Position numbers and translations under genes: made by a program
The notes under the pieces: model-generated
Told to the model about the DNA's origin: nothing
Seen by the model: only the letters and a program-made list of their open reading frames with translations
Databases searched by the model: none
Shown here: piece after piece, positions 33,692 through 42,825 of the stretch
How positions within the stretch are numbered: the first letter of the stretch is position 1
Layout of the letters: the number at the start of each line of letters is the position of its first letter
DNA from: Anaerolineaceae bacterium
Lineage (GTDB): Bacteria > Chloroflexota > Anaerolineae > Anaerolineales > Anaerolineaceae
Direction of reading: 5' to 3'
DNA length: 64,000 nucleotides
NCBI GenBank assembly: GCA_002702705.1
Contig: PABH01000029.1
Coordinates: 1-64,000, forward strand

Positions 33692-33987
33692 CTAGAACCT
33701 CAAACCCAGGTTGACCAGACTGATCATGACAGGCACTTCGACCAGCGGGCCGATCACGCCGGCGAATGCCTCACAGGAATTGATGCCAAAAACTGCCACA
33801 GAAACTGCTATGGCCAACTCGATGTTATTACTCGCAGCTGTGAATGCCAGGGTGACTGTTTTCGGATAATCTGCACAATGCGATCTCCCATCCAAAAACT
33901 GACAAGGAACATGATGATGAAATAGAAAACCAATGGGATGGTAATTCGAATTACATCAAATGGGATTTGGACTATTAAATCACCTAT
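33692..33987 (-). pseudogene. acr3: Arsenite efflux ACR3 remnant
   Basis: The C-terminal third of an ACR3 permease. One frame reads [32 protein letters not shown], and a shifted frame continues [53 protein letters not shown] to a stop at 33692. A frameshift near 33870 separates them. The 5' part is replaced by the IS1634-like element ending at 33988. Together with the broken lmbE it is a decayed arsenic-type operon. Confidence 0.8.
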
Positions 33988-35521
33988 ATTCCGCACCTGG
34001 AAATAGCGGATTTTGGGAATAAATGATCCGCTTGTGGGATGAAACCAGAGACAAGATATGAAACAGAGCGGATTGATCACCTGGGGATCGTAGCTGGGAT
34101 TTGCCAGGTGATCGGGCTGATCGAGGAAATCGACCGGCAAGTTGGTTTCAAGCGAACAAAAAGTAAGCTGTGAGCAGGGAGCACAGGTGATGGTACTGAA
34201 TGCTTTAGGCTTCAGCAGCCGGGCGTTATACCTGATGCCGGATTATATGCGCAACAAGCCAGTGAATGTGTTGATTGGGCCAGGTTTAGTGGCAGAGGAT
34301 TTTAATGATGACAGTATGGGGCGCTATCTGGATGCGATCTATGCCCGAGGAGTGACTGAGGTATTTGCTCAAGTGGCAGCGCGAGCTTTGCGCGTATATG
34401 GGATCGAACACCGTTTTGTGCATGTGGACAGTAGTTCATTTCATTTGCATGGACAATATGAGGTCGAAGAGCCAGACAAGGAAGCCGTTACGATCACGGA
34501 AGGCTACTCACGGGATCATCGCCCGGATCTGAAGCAGGTGGTGGTGCAGTTAATCACCAGTCAAAGGTCATCGCTGCCGGTCTGACTGGAAGTATTGAGC
34601 GGCAACCGCAGTGACAAAAAGAGCTTTCCGCTCAATGTAGAAGCTTACCACAAACAGATTGGCGAGTATGAAGCACCTTATTACGTAATGGACAGCGCAG
34701 GATATGCGGCCGACAACCTGAAAACGCTGAAAGGGATGCGCTGGTTGATGCGAGTTCCGGAGATACTGGCTGAAGCCAAACGGTTGGTTAGAGAGACTGG
34801 CAGCCGAGAAGCAGTGGTACAAACTCAGTCTGCAGACGTTCAACTGCCAGGAATATGCGTAAACCGCCGCCAAACAGTTCAATCAGGGTTGGAGGTTCCA
34901 TCAAGCAGCCGCGCAGACAATTCCGATCACCACTATGCCAAACGAGATCGTCCTTCGGCTGAGGATGAGCCGGAAATTGTTGGCTATGGGTTGAGAGGCA
35001 ATATCTCTGCCCAAGCAGATCGGGGGGAGGCGGCGAAACGCAACCTGGGCAAGTTCATCATCGCCACCCATGAGCTGGATTCGCTGACATTATCTGCTGT
35101 TCATATGTTGTCAAACTACACAGATCAGGGTATCTCGTCGAGCGTGGATTTCGCTTCCTCAAAGAGCCACTTTTCTTCGCCGACAGCTTGTTTCTCAAGA
35201 AACCCGAGCACATCTTGGCTTTGATCATGATCATGGGGCTGGCACTGCTGATCTACGCCCTGGCAGAGCGCCAATTGCGTCTCGCTTTGCAGAAAAGCAG
35301 CGAGAAGATTCCCGATCAGAAGGGCAAACCAACCGCGACGCCAACCATTCGCTGGATATTTCAGGTCATTGTGGGATTTGATATCTTGTTGTCGATCTGG
35401 GTCAACGGACAGCGAACGAATCGCCAGATGCTTAATCCCCGCCCTGTTCATGAGAAAATTATCAAGTTATTCGGTATCCAAGTCCGTAATTGCTATTTTC
35501 TCGATTCTTGAGGTGCGGAAT
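33988..35521 (+). mobile_element. Decayed IS1634-like element
   Basis: About 1534 bases. Both ends carry ATTCCGCACCT and its complement AGGTGCGGAAT (33988-33998 and 35511-35521), likely the tips of terminal inverted repeats. The transposase between them is broken several times. No target duplication was identified. It truncates acr3 on the left. Confidence 0.65.
34040..35511 (+). pseudogene. IS1634-family transposase, degenerate
   Basis: Fragments in several frames. An N-terminal piece near 34065-34140 (IDHLGIVAGICQVIGLIEEI), then VLNALGFSSRALYLMPDYM and FVHVDSSSFHLHG with a catalytic Asp. A TGA at 34583-34585 in SSLPV-stop-LEVLSGNRSDKKSF replaces a Trp codon. Then YYVMDSAGYAADNL, and after more shifts FLKKPEHILALIMIMGLALL and IPDQKGKPTATPTIRWIFQV. 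Two or more frameshifts and one nonsense codon mean it is inactive. Confidence 0.75.
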
Positions 35522-35535
35522 GTGGGAAAGAGGGA

Positions 35536-36537
35536 ATGTCCTCAAGATTAAGGTGCGAACCAAATCAAAAAGGAGCATTCCCTACACCAAGGGTGCACAG
35601 GCGTGAGACAAGTATACCCATAACCGACATTTTTACGATCATTTTCGTATTAGTAGATGATTGGTATCAGGCAGAAGGCTGCAAATTTTTGAAAGGGAAA
35701 GCTGGGAAAAAGCCCGAATTCAGGGATAGTGAGGTAATGACTTTGATGTTGACCCAAGATTTCATTCCGTTCCCAAGCGAAACGCAATATAGTGGGTTCA
35801 TACGCGCCAACTATCTGGATTTATTTCCCAGGCTGGTAGACCAGAGCCAATTCAATTGCCGAGCGAGAGGGCTACGTTTACTGGTGGAACAATTTCGACG
35901 GTATTGGATTGTGTGCAAAGGTTGGCATCTTGGCACTCATTATCTCCTGGATACCAAACCAGTTCCGGTTATTGGGTATAAGCGTAACAAAAGTCATAGT
36001 GACTTTGCAGGAAGTGCCGGTTATGGACTGTGTATTAGCCGGAACCTCAAGTATTTCGGCTACAAATTGGTGACCGTGACCATATTAAATGGTATCCCCA
36101 TTGTCTACGATCTGGTTCCAGCCAATTCAGATGAGCGCAAAGCTGCCGAAGTCGTGATTGATTACTTCTCGTTCTGCGATTTCTTTGCTGACAAAGGATT
36201 TTTGGGGTTCAAATGGCAAACACAAATCTTTGACCAGACCCATAATCTGATCTGGACCCCGCAACGCTCCAATCAGAAGTATCAGAATACAAAGAACTTG
36301 GATCGTAGGCTAAACAGTATTCGAGAAAGAATCGAAGGAGTATTTCACGAGGTGCAAAACACAGGTCGCAATATTGAGCGCTTGTTAACCAAAACCGTTT
36401 TAGGATTATGCACTCGCGTGATCATTAAAATGACCAGTCACCTCTTGCGGCATTTGCTGCGGATTGATTTTAATGTTAATATTCAAACCTTCGAGGCGAT
36501 CCCTGCCTTTTCGATGCATTTCACATCAGACGTATAA
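35536..36537 (+). CDS. IS982-family transposase
   Basis: Up to 333 residues; the first ~28 are not typical and the true start may be a GTG nearer 35590. The DDE core is complete: YLLDTKPVPVIGYKR (first Asp), FCDFFADKGFLGFKWQ (second Asp) and RLNSIRERIEGVFHEVQN (Glu), with DSEVMTLMLTQDFI as the N-terminal family marker. No inverted repeats were pinned down. It could be intact. It borders the pilus region directly. Confidence 0.8.
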   Translation: MSSRLRCEPNQKGAFPTPRVHRRETSIPITDIFTIIFVLVDDWYQAEGCKFLKGKAGKKPEFRDSEVMTLMLTQDFIPFPSETQYSGFIRANYLDLFPRLVDQSQFNCRARGLRLLVEQFRRYWIVCKGWHLGTHYLLDTKPVPVIGYKRNKSHSDFAGSAGYGLCISRNLKYFGYKLVTVTILNGIPIVYDLVPANSDERKAAEVVIDYFSFCDFFADKGFLGFKWQTQIFDQTHNLIWTPQRSNQKYQNTKNLDRRLNSIRERIEGVFHEVQNTGRNIERLLTKTVLGLCTRVIIKMTSHLLRHLLRIDFNVNIQTFEAIPAFSMHFTSDV

Positions 36538-36634
36538 TATTTCATTAATGAAAAATATAAGTACAAATAAAGGTAATGGGGAGATAGCCACACCTATTTC
36601 GGCTTATTGAATTAAATGATGTGTATCAATCACA

Positions 36635-36668
36635 CCCCCTGGGATGACTATGCCCTTTTTGTTATACT
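36635..36668 (+). promoter_or_regulatory. Element promoter A (CCCCCTGGGAT box)
   Basis: CCCCCTGGGAT at 36635-36645, 17 bases, then TATACT at 36663-36668. This box-spacing-minus10 arrangement recurs upstream of three other operons of the element (40661, 50849, 54423). The box replaces a normal -35. A dedicated activator or sigma factor is inferred. Confidence 0.65.
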
Positions 36669-36706
36669 CGTTTTAGCTGAATAATAATTAGTAAGCAAAA
36701 TCGTTG

Positions 36707-36768
36707 GTCGGATATACCTACTGGACTTGCACGCCAAATGCAAGTAGCGCAAAGAATCCGACTTTTTT
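36707..36768 (+). terminator. Leader terminator/attenuator A
   Basis: Following the shared TCGTTGG, the stem GTCGGAT (36707-36713)/ATCCGAC (36756-36762) encloses an inner ACTTGCA/TGCAAGT hairpin and ends in six T. It lies between promoter A and the first gene, so it must be read through for the operon to be expressed. Confidence 0.7.
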
Positions 36769-36806
36769 ATTTTAATTCACCCAAACGAGGTGAGACAGGA
36801 GGATCA

Positions 36807-37688
36807 ATGACCATATTAATCCCCGTGGTGGGATTGTTATGCACCACCCTGGCACTTTTATTGTGGTATCCAAAACCAACCCGGACCGGTAAACTGGCAG
36901 ATCTTTACACTGTCGATTCTGCTCGCACATTGTCGTCGCTCGACCAGAAATCGTTGGACTATAAGCTACTCGCAGCTGGATTACCAATGAAACCCGTCAC
37001 GTTTCGCCTGCTTTGTGTTGCAGCCGGATTAGGAAGTGCTGTGATCATCTGGCTATTTTTACCTGGATTACCAGCCCTTGTGGTGGGTGGAATTGTTTTT
37101 TATGTTCCAGGAGTGTGGTTGGATGATCGGGTAAAGAGCCGCGGGCGCAAAATTGACCAATTACTGCCGATCGGCATTGGCCGAATCGCTGCCGGCCTCC
37201 TGGCAGGTGGCTCAGTTCCCGATGTACTTCAACAAGTTGGGGACTCGTTGGAAATCGAAAGGACCAATCCCCTTACTCCTGAGTTCGTTCTGACGGCTTC
37301 AGAAATGCGCATCAAGGATCGTGTGGAAGCTTTACGTGGTCTGGCTTCTCGCAGTCCATCCGTCTCACTATCCAATCTTGCACAACTGCTGGAAGGGTAC
37401 ACAGAATCCGGTGGACGCGCCTATACAGGTGTCTTGATGGACATCTCAATGCGGGTTCAACAGATCCTGATTGCTCGAAATCGTGCCCAGGCGAAAGCCG
37501 GGGATTCGCTGGTTTCCGCAAAAGTCCTTCCAGCCGTCCTGGTTCTGATCCTGGTTTATCTCAGTCAGGATCCGATGGTTCGAGCATCGCTCAATGCCAT
37601 TCCTGTGCAAATTGTCATTGGGGTGACGATGGCTGCAATGGTGGCCGGGTATGTCATCATTCGATCCATGATTATGGAGGCGGTGTAA
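36807..37688 (+). CDS. tadB: TadB-like pilus inner-membrane protein
   Basis: About 293 residues from ATG 36807, with CAGGAGG upstream. It has a T2SSF-type layout: N-terminal helix (ILIPVVGLLCTTLALLLWY), a helix pair near residues 75-105 (LLCVAAGLGSAVIIWLFLPGL), a cytosolic domain with GRIAAGLLAGGSVPDVLQQV, and C-terminal helices (VLPAVLVLILVYLSQDPMV). TadB/TadC form the platform on which Flp pilins are extruded. It is the first gene of operon A, with TadC one codon away. Confidence 0.75.
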   Translation: MTILIPVVGLLCTTLALLLWYPKPTRTGKLADLYTVDSARTLSSLDQKSLDYKLLAAGLPMKPVTFRLLCVAAGLGSAVIIWLFLPGLPALVVGGIVFYVPGVWLDDRVKSRGRKIDQLLPIGIGRIAAGLLAGGSVPDVLQQVGDSLEIERTNPLTPEFVLTASEMRIKDRVEALRGLASRSPSVSLSNLAQLLEGYTESGGRAYTGVLMDISMRVQQILIARNRAQAKAGDSLVSAKVLPAVLVLILVYLSQDPMVRASLNAIPVQIVIGVTMAAMVAGYVIIRSMIMEAV

Positions 37689-38549
37689 ATGACAGCACTA
37701 ATTTACCTGACCGGAATCGCTGTGTTTGCCCTGGTGATCTACCTGACTCTCGAGCTAGCACCAGCGACACCTACCGGGCGTCTGGCTGAAACACTGACAC
37801 CTGCCGATGGGGTTGTTCTGAACGGTTGGCGCAGATCTCTCTCACCCTTAGATAAGCCAGTTTCCAAATGGACGCCGGCTGGGCTGCTGCGTCAGACTCG
37901 CGCCGATCTGTATTGGGCGCAGATTGGGGATCGGTGGAATGACTGGAATGAAGTGCAGTTCACCTCTTTGCGGGTGGCTTTGGCTGTCGCGGGGTTTGGA
38001 CTGGGAATGGTCGCAACCGGTGAACCGGTGTTTGCGTTGATTGGTAGCCTCGTTGGTTTTCAATACCCGGCTATGGCAATGGGCGGCATCGCTCGACGCT
38101 ACCGCCGACTATTCATTTCTCAACTACCGGAATATGTCCAACTGGTTTCTGCCCAGATGTCTGCCAATGTATCTATGGAAGAAGCCCTGCGGCGTACTTC
38201 TCAGGCGCAGAGCCTGGCAGGGAAGTGGATGCGACGGGTGCTACAGATGGCACAAGGCCGTGATCTGATCGAACAGATGCAGCGGGAAGCCCAAGAGGCG
38301 CATTTACCTGAACTGATCGGTATGTCGGTCCAACTAGAATTCATCCGGCGCGGCACAGCCCAACAGGAACTGATGGGGCAATTGGCCACCAGTATTGCCG
38401 CGGATTATATTGGCAGCGCCGAGCAACGCGCAGAAAAAGTAGGTTCGGAACTGGTAATTCCCATGGTAGTTTTCTATTTTCTACCCTTCCTGGTCACCCT
38501 TCTGGCTGTCATTGGCTGGCCAATTGTTCAGAATATGGGTGGAATGTGA
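37689..38549 (+). CDS. tadC: TadC-like pilus inner-membrane protein
   Basis: 286 residues. Start helix (LIYLTGIAVFALVIYLTLEL), a middle helix pair (LRVALAVAGFGLGMVATGEP), the T2SSF domain (LPEYVQLVSAQMSANVSMEEAL) and C-terminal helices (VIPMVVFYFLPFLVTLLAVI). It pairs with the TadB-like gene just upstream, starting right after its stop. Its stop shares bases with the next start (TGATG). Confidence 0.75.
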   Translation: MTALIYLTGIAVFALVIYLTLELAPATPTGRLAETLTPADGVVLNGWRRSLSPLDKPVSKWTPAGLLRQTRADLYWAQIGDRWNDWNEVQFTSLRVALAVAGFGLGMVATGEPVFALIGSLVGFQYPAMAMGGIARRYRRLFISQLPEYVQLVSAQMSANVSMEEALRRTSQAQSLAGKWMRRVLQMAQGRDLIEQMQREAQEAHLPELIGMSVQLEFIRRGTAQQELMGQLATSIAADYIGSAEQRAEKVGSELVIPMVVFYFLPFLVTLLAVIGWPIVQNMGGM

Positions 38550-39151
38550 TGCTCGCCAACTCCCTTAAATTCCTCCGGGAGCGTTCCGGTCGTTTGCGCG
38601 ATTTGGCAGGCTTTGCTTTTTTTGCTTTCGCGGCATTGGTCTCTACCGCTGCAGCATGGGATCACCCATCCGTATTTGCCTGGTTATATGCCTCCCACAA
38701 CTTTATGCTGGCGTTCTTTTATGCCCGGCGGCAGCCGGCAAAAAGGTATGATCGCACTGGTTTATGGCTGGGGATGATCGCCGCGTTTTTACCAACCTTT
38801 TCAACATCAGGAAGTGCACCCTGGTATTTGTTGGTTCCAGCTTTGGCTGGTTATGGATTGATCCTTTGGTCTTTAGTCACATTGGGAGCTCGTTTTGGAA
38901 TTGCCCCTGCAGACCGTGGATTAACATGTCAGGGTCCGTATCGCATTCTGCGCCACCCGATGTATCTGGGAGAACTGGTTTTTCGTGTGGCGATGGTATT
39001 TTGCTCTCCCAACCTGCTATTCGCGGGATTAATGGCCTTAACCCTGGTAGTTATCCAGTGCTGGCGCATTCTTCGAGAAGAAAAGATGATCGATGGATAC
39101 ACCTGTTATACCCGCGTCGTTCCCTGGCGGTTAGTACCCGGACTCTGGTGA
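38549..39151 (+). CDS. Isoprenylcysteine/phospholipid methyltransferase-like membrane protein
   Basis: 200 residues, four to five helices. The signature CQGPYRILRHPMYLGELVF and the C-terminal REEKMIDGYTCYTRVVPWRL are characteristic of the ICMT/PEMT-like membrane methyltransferase fold (RHPxY). ATG 38549 overlaps the tadC stop by one base. The substrate is unknown. A role in modifying a pilin, quinone or lipid is possible because it sits inside a pilus operon. Confidence 0.75.
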   Translation: MLANSLKFLRERSGRLRDLAGFAFFAFAALVSTAAAWDHPSVFAWLYASHNFMLAFFYARRQPAKRYDRTGLWLGMIAAFLPTFSTSGSAPWYLLVPALAGYGLILWSLVTLGARFGIAPADRGLTCQGPYRILRHPMYLGELVFRVAMVFCSPNLLFAGLMALTLVVIQCWRILREEKMIDGYTCYTRVVPWRLVPGLW

Positions 39152-39156
39152 GGCAA

Positions 39157-39486
39157 ATGCGCCAATTCTCTAACACACTTTTCGGGTTGGCTTTAGGCAG
39201 CGCCTTGATGATGAAATCCTTCGCAGTCCAGGACGAACTGGTTGGATTGGCAGTTTTCAGTGTCCTGTTATCTGCCATTCTGACCATTTTCATGCGGATT
39301 CGGTCCGTAGGAATTGCCGGGATCAGTGGTTTATCCCTCGTGTATATGAAGTTGGGTGGAAGCTCTTTACCGGCAACGATCTTGACAGTCATAACTGCTG
39401 TTTTACTATCGTCCGCAGTCCTTTTTGCAATTTATGCGGATATATCCATTTCAAAACAAGGAGAAGAAAATAAACATGAAGTTTAG
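39157..39486 (+). CDS. Small multi-helix membrane protein, unknown
   Basis: 109 residues. Three to four hydrophobic stretches: LFGLALGSALMMKSFAV, LVGLAVFSVLLSAILTIFMR, GIAGISGLSLVYMKLGG and ILTVITAVLLSSAVLFAIYA. Located six bases after the methyltransferase stop. Its end overlaps the TadZ-like start by 11 bases. It is not recognised, though operon position suggests a pilus function. Confidence 0.6.
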   Translation: MRQFSNTLFGLALGSALMMKSFAVQDELVGLAVFSVLLSAILTIFMRIRSVGIAGISGLSLVYMKLGGSSLPATILTVITAVLLSSAVLFAIYADISISKQGEENKHEV

Positions 39487-40456
39487 CCTTTCAAATTTAC
39501 TCAAAACGAATACTGAACTATCACTGGTGGTCTTACTCGGTGCTCAGAAGCCCAATCAAGATGTACTGGATGCACTCTCAAGAAACAGTGATCTAACCGT
39601 GCGAGAAGCCTTTACTACTCGTGGTGTACTTCAAGATTTGCCAGGAGTTCACCTGGTGATCCTCGATGAGCTCATTTCCCTACCGGATACATCCAATGAA
39701 GTACTTCACCGTGCGCTCGAAATGAGCAGCATCCCGATGGTATCGCAAGAAGGGTTTTTGGCTGATCCAAATGAATGGTTGAGCCGTGCTCGTTTGACAA
39801 ATGCGAAAAGAATTTCTTTTTTACCCGCGCGCCAGATCAACTTGGTGAACTGGTCAGGAGGGATTGGCAAAACCACCCTGGCGATGGCAATTTGCAAACG
39901 GTTTGTGCAGCGTACTGGACTGCCAGCAGCGCTGCTCGAACTCAGTATGGGAGGCAGTGCTTTACATGCCCGCATTACGCATGATTTACCTGAATTTTTC
40001 AGTATTGCAACTCATAAAGAAGAACCCGCGCTCTGGTATGGCGTTAGCCTTTACCCAATGGACGGGCGTACCATTGATGTGCTGTGGGGTGAAGATTCGG
40101 AAGGTGTTCGTAAGGGTTTAGCAGAGATTCGCCGTAAGCATACATTGTTTGTGGTGGATTGTTTTCCTGGTCACCCACTCTTTCCAGAGGTATCGAAACC
40201 CATGCCTGGGTTGGTCAATCTGGTCGTAACTTCCCCGCGCGACGATTCTATTTTGCAAGCCCGGCGTTTAATGAGTGAAGTATCAGAGCCTTCCCACTTG
40301 GTACTGAACATGACCAAATCTTTGGCTGATCGCACAGAGCCGGGCGTATCTGTTGTGCTTCCCTATAACGAAAACTGGGCGCAATCCTCTGACCCGCGTT
40401 TGGCAGATCCAATACTGGAACTGGTTTATAAGGGCTGGAAAGCGAAGGGAAAATGA
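39476..40456 (+). CDS. tadZ: TadZ/CpaE-like ParA ATPase
   Basis: 326 residues from ATG 39476. An N-terminal receiver-like domain (VVLLGAQKPNQDVLDALSRN) is followed by a ParA-type P-loop ATPase with Walker A NWSGGIGKTTLAMAICKRF, and a later RKHTLFVVDCFPGHP (Walker B-like). TadZ places the Tad pilus machine at its cell site. The gene closes operon A. Confidence 0.78.
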   Translation: MKFSLSNLLKTNTELSLVVLLGAQKPNQDVLDALSRNSDLTVREAFTTRGVLQDLPGVHLVILDELISLPDTSNEVLHRALEMSSIPMVSQEGFLADPNEWLSRARLTNAKRISFLPARQINLVNWSGGIGKTTLAMAICKRFVQRTGLPAALLELSMGGSALHARITHDLPEFFSIATHKEEPALWYGVSLYPMDGRTIDVLWGEDSEGVRKGLAEIRRKHTLFVVDCFPGHPLFPEVSKPMPGLVNLVVTSPRDDSILQARRLMSEVSEPSHLVLNMTKSLADRTEPGVSVVLPYNENWAQSSDPRLADPILELVYKGWKAKGK

Positions 40457-40543
40457 TAAAAACCTGAAATCGTGAGAAGTAATTTAAGCATGGGATTTTC
40501 AAGTCGAAGGCAAGCTTTATTTTGTGAAATAACGGTTGTGTTT

Positions 40544-40585
40544 GATTTTAGGTTAATTAACCTATAGGTTAGGTGCCCTAAAATC
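40544..40585. repeat. Nested inverted repeat upstream of operon B
   Basis: GATTTTAGG (40544-40552) pairs with CCTAAAATC (40577-40585). Inside are the palindromes AGGTTAATTAACCT and AACCTATAGGTT. A cruciform or multi-protein operator is plausible, about 76 bases before the promoter box. Confidence 0.6.
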
Positions 40586-40660
40586 GATTTTCCGATAGAA
40601 TCTTATCATTTCACAATAGAAGTAACCTACGATTGGCTAGATTATGAAAGCAAACAAAAT

Positions 40661-40694
40661 CCCCCTGGGATAAGACTTCCCAGATTGATAAACT
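40661..40694 (+). promoter_or_regulatory. Element promoter B (CCCCCTGGGAT box)
   Basis: CCCCCTGGGAT at 40661-40671, exactly 17 bases, then TAAACT at 40689-40694. It matches promoters A and D base for base in the box and in spacing. Confidence 0.65.
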
Positions 40695-40741
40695 GATAAT
40701 AGAAAACAGCCGAATATTCTTATTATTCCATTCAATCGTTG

Positions 40742-40783
40742 GCCGGACAAAACCATCAGGGTAACTTGTTCGGCTTTTTTTTT
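40742..40783 (+). terminator. Leader terminator/attenuator B
   Basis: After TCGTTG, GCCGGACAA (40742-40750) pairs with TTGTTCGGC (40766-40774) with one G-T wobble, and nine T follow. It is a strong terminator placed 21 bases before the cpaB start. Confidence 0.8.
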
Positions 40784-40804
40784 AAAACCAATTAAGGAGT
40801 AAGC

Positions 40805-41515
40805 ATGAACCGCGTCACCCAATTCATTATTGGTTTGATCGCCATCGCATTAGCCTTGGGAGCAGGATACTACGGTCGCAATTTGTATCTCAAAGAGGTC
40901 TCCACTTACCAGGTGCCTGTGCCGGTCAATGCAATCCCTTCCTACACCATTCTCAGAGCGGATTTATTCCAGATGCGTGAAATGCCGCGCACAATGGAAT
41001 CTTTGCCTTATTACCAGTCGATCCAAGACCTGGATGGAATGATCAGCGCTGTTCCGCTTCCGGCTGGCCTGCCCATCGCACAAGTAAACGCTGTACCTGT
41101 TGCGCAGTTTCGTCTGGCAGAGGCTGAGTATGAAGTGCTTTCTATCCCAGTTGAGCCTGTATCCGCTGTGGGTGGCCAGATCCGGATAGGGGAGCACGTC
41201 AATCTTTACCAGGTATCACCAGAAAAGACTGACGCAGTTAATTCGGATAATCCAGTGAATAAGCATCCCGAGTTTACGATAGACCTCATTGCAGGCAGCG
41301 TTCTGGTTGTGGATGTGCGTAATGCACAAGGTGTGGCTGCTGAATCAGGTCAAAAAAGTGATGGTAATTCAACCTTCAACAGCAGCCCACAGACTGAGCA
41401 GGTTCAGATTCTGACATTGGCAGTAAAGCCAGAAGCAGTCAATAACATACTGAATGCTGTCGCAAACGCCAAAAAACAAGGAGGGTTGTTATGGACAACG
41501 CTAGCAACTCCGTAG
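40805..41515 (+). CDS. cpaB: CpaB/RcpC-like pilus assembly protein
   Basis: 236 residues with an N-terminal helix (FIIGLIAIALALGAGYYG) and a SAF-like domain (VPVPVNAIPSYTILRADLFQ, GMISAVPLPAGLPIAQVN) and the CpaB pattern EYEVLSIPVEPVSAVGGQIRIGEHVNLY region. CpaB stabilises the Tad machine at the membrane. It is the first gene of operon B, with AAGGAGTAAGC before ATG. Confidence 0.82.
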   Translation: MNRVTQFIIGLIAIALALGAGYYGRNLYLKEVSTYQVPVPVNAIPSYTILRADLFQMREMPRTMESLPYYQSIQDLDGMISAVPLPAGLPIAQVNAVPVAQFRLAEAEYEVLSIPVEPVSAVGGQIRIGEHVNLYQVSPEKTDAVNSDNPVNKHPEFTIDLIAGSVLVVDVRNAQGVAAESGQKSDGNSTFNSSPQTEQVQILTLAVKPEAVNNILNAVANAKKQGGLLWTTLATP

Positions 41516-42825
41516 GCAAAACATTACAACCTCCGCTGGTGCATCCACTGGATCAGAATGATTTGAAACTGATCGAACGCGTTCGTGAAGAACTGGTTAA
41601 GCGAGGTATAAACCCACCTTCCTGGCGCGAAACCGATCCAGAAAAACGTCGTCGCTTCTTTGATGAAGTCCGTTCAATCCTCATCGACCAGGGTGAAAAC
41701 CGTACAGCGGTTAACCGAAATGCTCAAATTGTTACGGACGCCTTATCAGGTGTTGGCTTGCTGGATCAACTTCTCCGCGATCCGTATGTGGAGGAGATCT
41801 TCGTTCGTAACGGGCATGTGGCGGTCGAATATGATGGGACTTTCCACCATCTGGGAAAACTGGCAGATGATAGCTATTTCGAAAACCTTGCCGTTCATGT
41901 TGCCGATCAAGGTGGGGCTACCCTGCGTGGCGACCGTCCGGCTGTTCTGATTGACCTACCAGGTGGGGAACGCTTTACAGCGATCGTTCCGCGTCTGTCC
42001 ACAGAGGGAACCGCTATTAATATCCGTACATTTGGCCGGCGGGTACGAACCCTGGAAGAGATGGAAAAGACCGGGACCTTTACCAGGCGTAATCTTTCTT
42101 TGTCCGGAACTCTGACTGATATTTTTAACCCCGAACAACAAGTCCGTATCCAGAATCTGCAAAATGCCCCTGATCGATTTCTAGCCTGGCTGGTAGCTAC
42201 TCTATCTGGGAGTCTAATGATTGCCGGGGAAATGGGATCTGGAAAGACCACCTTGTTAAATGCTTTATCAGGGTTTTTACCTACGACTTCACCCTTAGCT
42301 GCCCTGGAAACTTTTCGCGAGTTGGAAATCCAACATCCTTTTTTACTGCGAGCTGTTGCTCCTGCCGAACTTCCACCAGGAACTCCGGGAGTATCGCTGG
42401 ACTGGGTGCTGAATGTCATTTATACCCGCATGAATCCGGCTGCCATTCTGGTGGGAGAGGTTGTGGGACCTGAAGCATTACAGTTCTTGAAAGCAACCTG
42501 CCTGGGGCGAAAAGCACTTACTACTATCCACGGTGGAACTGTGGAAGAAGCTTTAATGCGCCTGGAGCAACTGGCATTGGCCTCCGCTCCGGAATTAGGG
42601 TTGGACGCTGTCCGTTCTATGGTGGCCATGGGGTTGGATGTAGTTGCTTTAATGGGGCGGGTCAATCAATCCGGTCGTGTTCAACGCACCCTGCAAGCCA
42701 TTGCCGTGATTCAAGGATTGGATGAGCATGGAAATTATTGCTTGAATTATCTGTATCGAGCAGAGGGCGAGCAGAGTGTGCCAGTTTTTGAAAAAGCATT
42801 CCAAATCATGGAGGAATTGGAATGA
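41491..42825 (+). CDS. tadA: TadA/CpaF-like pilus ATPase
   Basis: 444 residues. Secretion ATPase of the CpaF type: N-terminal domain with LLDQLLRDPYVEEIFV, Walker A GEMGSGKTTLLNALSG, Walker B-like ILVGEVVGPEAL and TTIHGGTVEEALMRLEQ. It powers extension of Flp pili. The start at 41491 overlaps the cpaB stop by 25 bases and follows AAGGAGGG. Confidence 0.92.
   Translation: MDNASNSVGKTLQPPLVHPLDQNDLKLIERVREELVKRGINPPSWRETDPEKRRRFFDEVRSILIDQGENRTAVNRNAQIVTDALSGVGLLDQLLRDPYVEEIFVRNGHVAVEYDGTFHHLGKLADDSYFENLAVHVADQGGATLRGDRPAVLIDLPGGERFTAIVPRLSTEGTAINIRTFGRRVRTLEEMEKTGTFTRRNLSLSGTLTDIFNPEQQVRIQNLQNAPDRFLAWLVATLSGSLMIAGEMGSGKTTLLNALSGFLPTTSPLAALETFRELEIQHPFLLRAVAPAELPPGTPGVSLDWVLNVIYTRMNPAAILVGEVVGPEALQFLKATCLGRKALTTIHGGTVEEALMRLEQLALASAPELGLDAVRSMVAMGLDVVALMGRVNQSGRVQRTLQAIAVIQGLDEHGNYCLNYLYRAEGEQSVPVFEKAFQIMEELE

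Larger units (their letters stand above)
40457..40804. other. Intergenic region with operon B promoter
   Basis: 348 bases without a supported gene. It holds a nested inverted repeat (40544-40585), promoter B (40661-40694) and leader terminator B (40742-40783). Confidence 0.6.

Noticed and set aside
34583-34585. Second in-frame TGA read as possible selenocysteine in the IS1634-like transposase
   Set aside because: The codon replaces a Trp, not a Cys, and the gene also carries frameshifts, so it is a decayed transposase.
38764-39156. N-terminal extension of the small membrane gene at 39157
   Set aside because: The upstream part is out of frame within the membrane methyltransferase gene; ATG 39157 gives a normal membrane protein.
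40544-40585. Nested palindrome as an attachment site
   Set aside because: No second copy was seen in the window and no integrase lies nearby, so it is kept only as a repeat.
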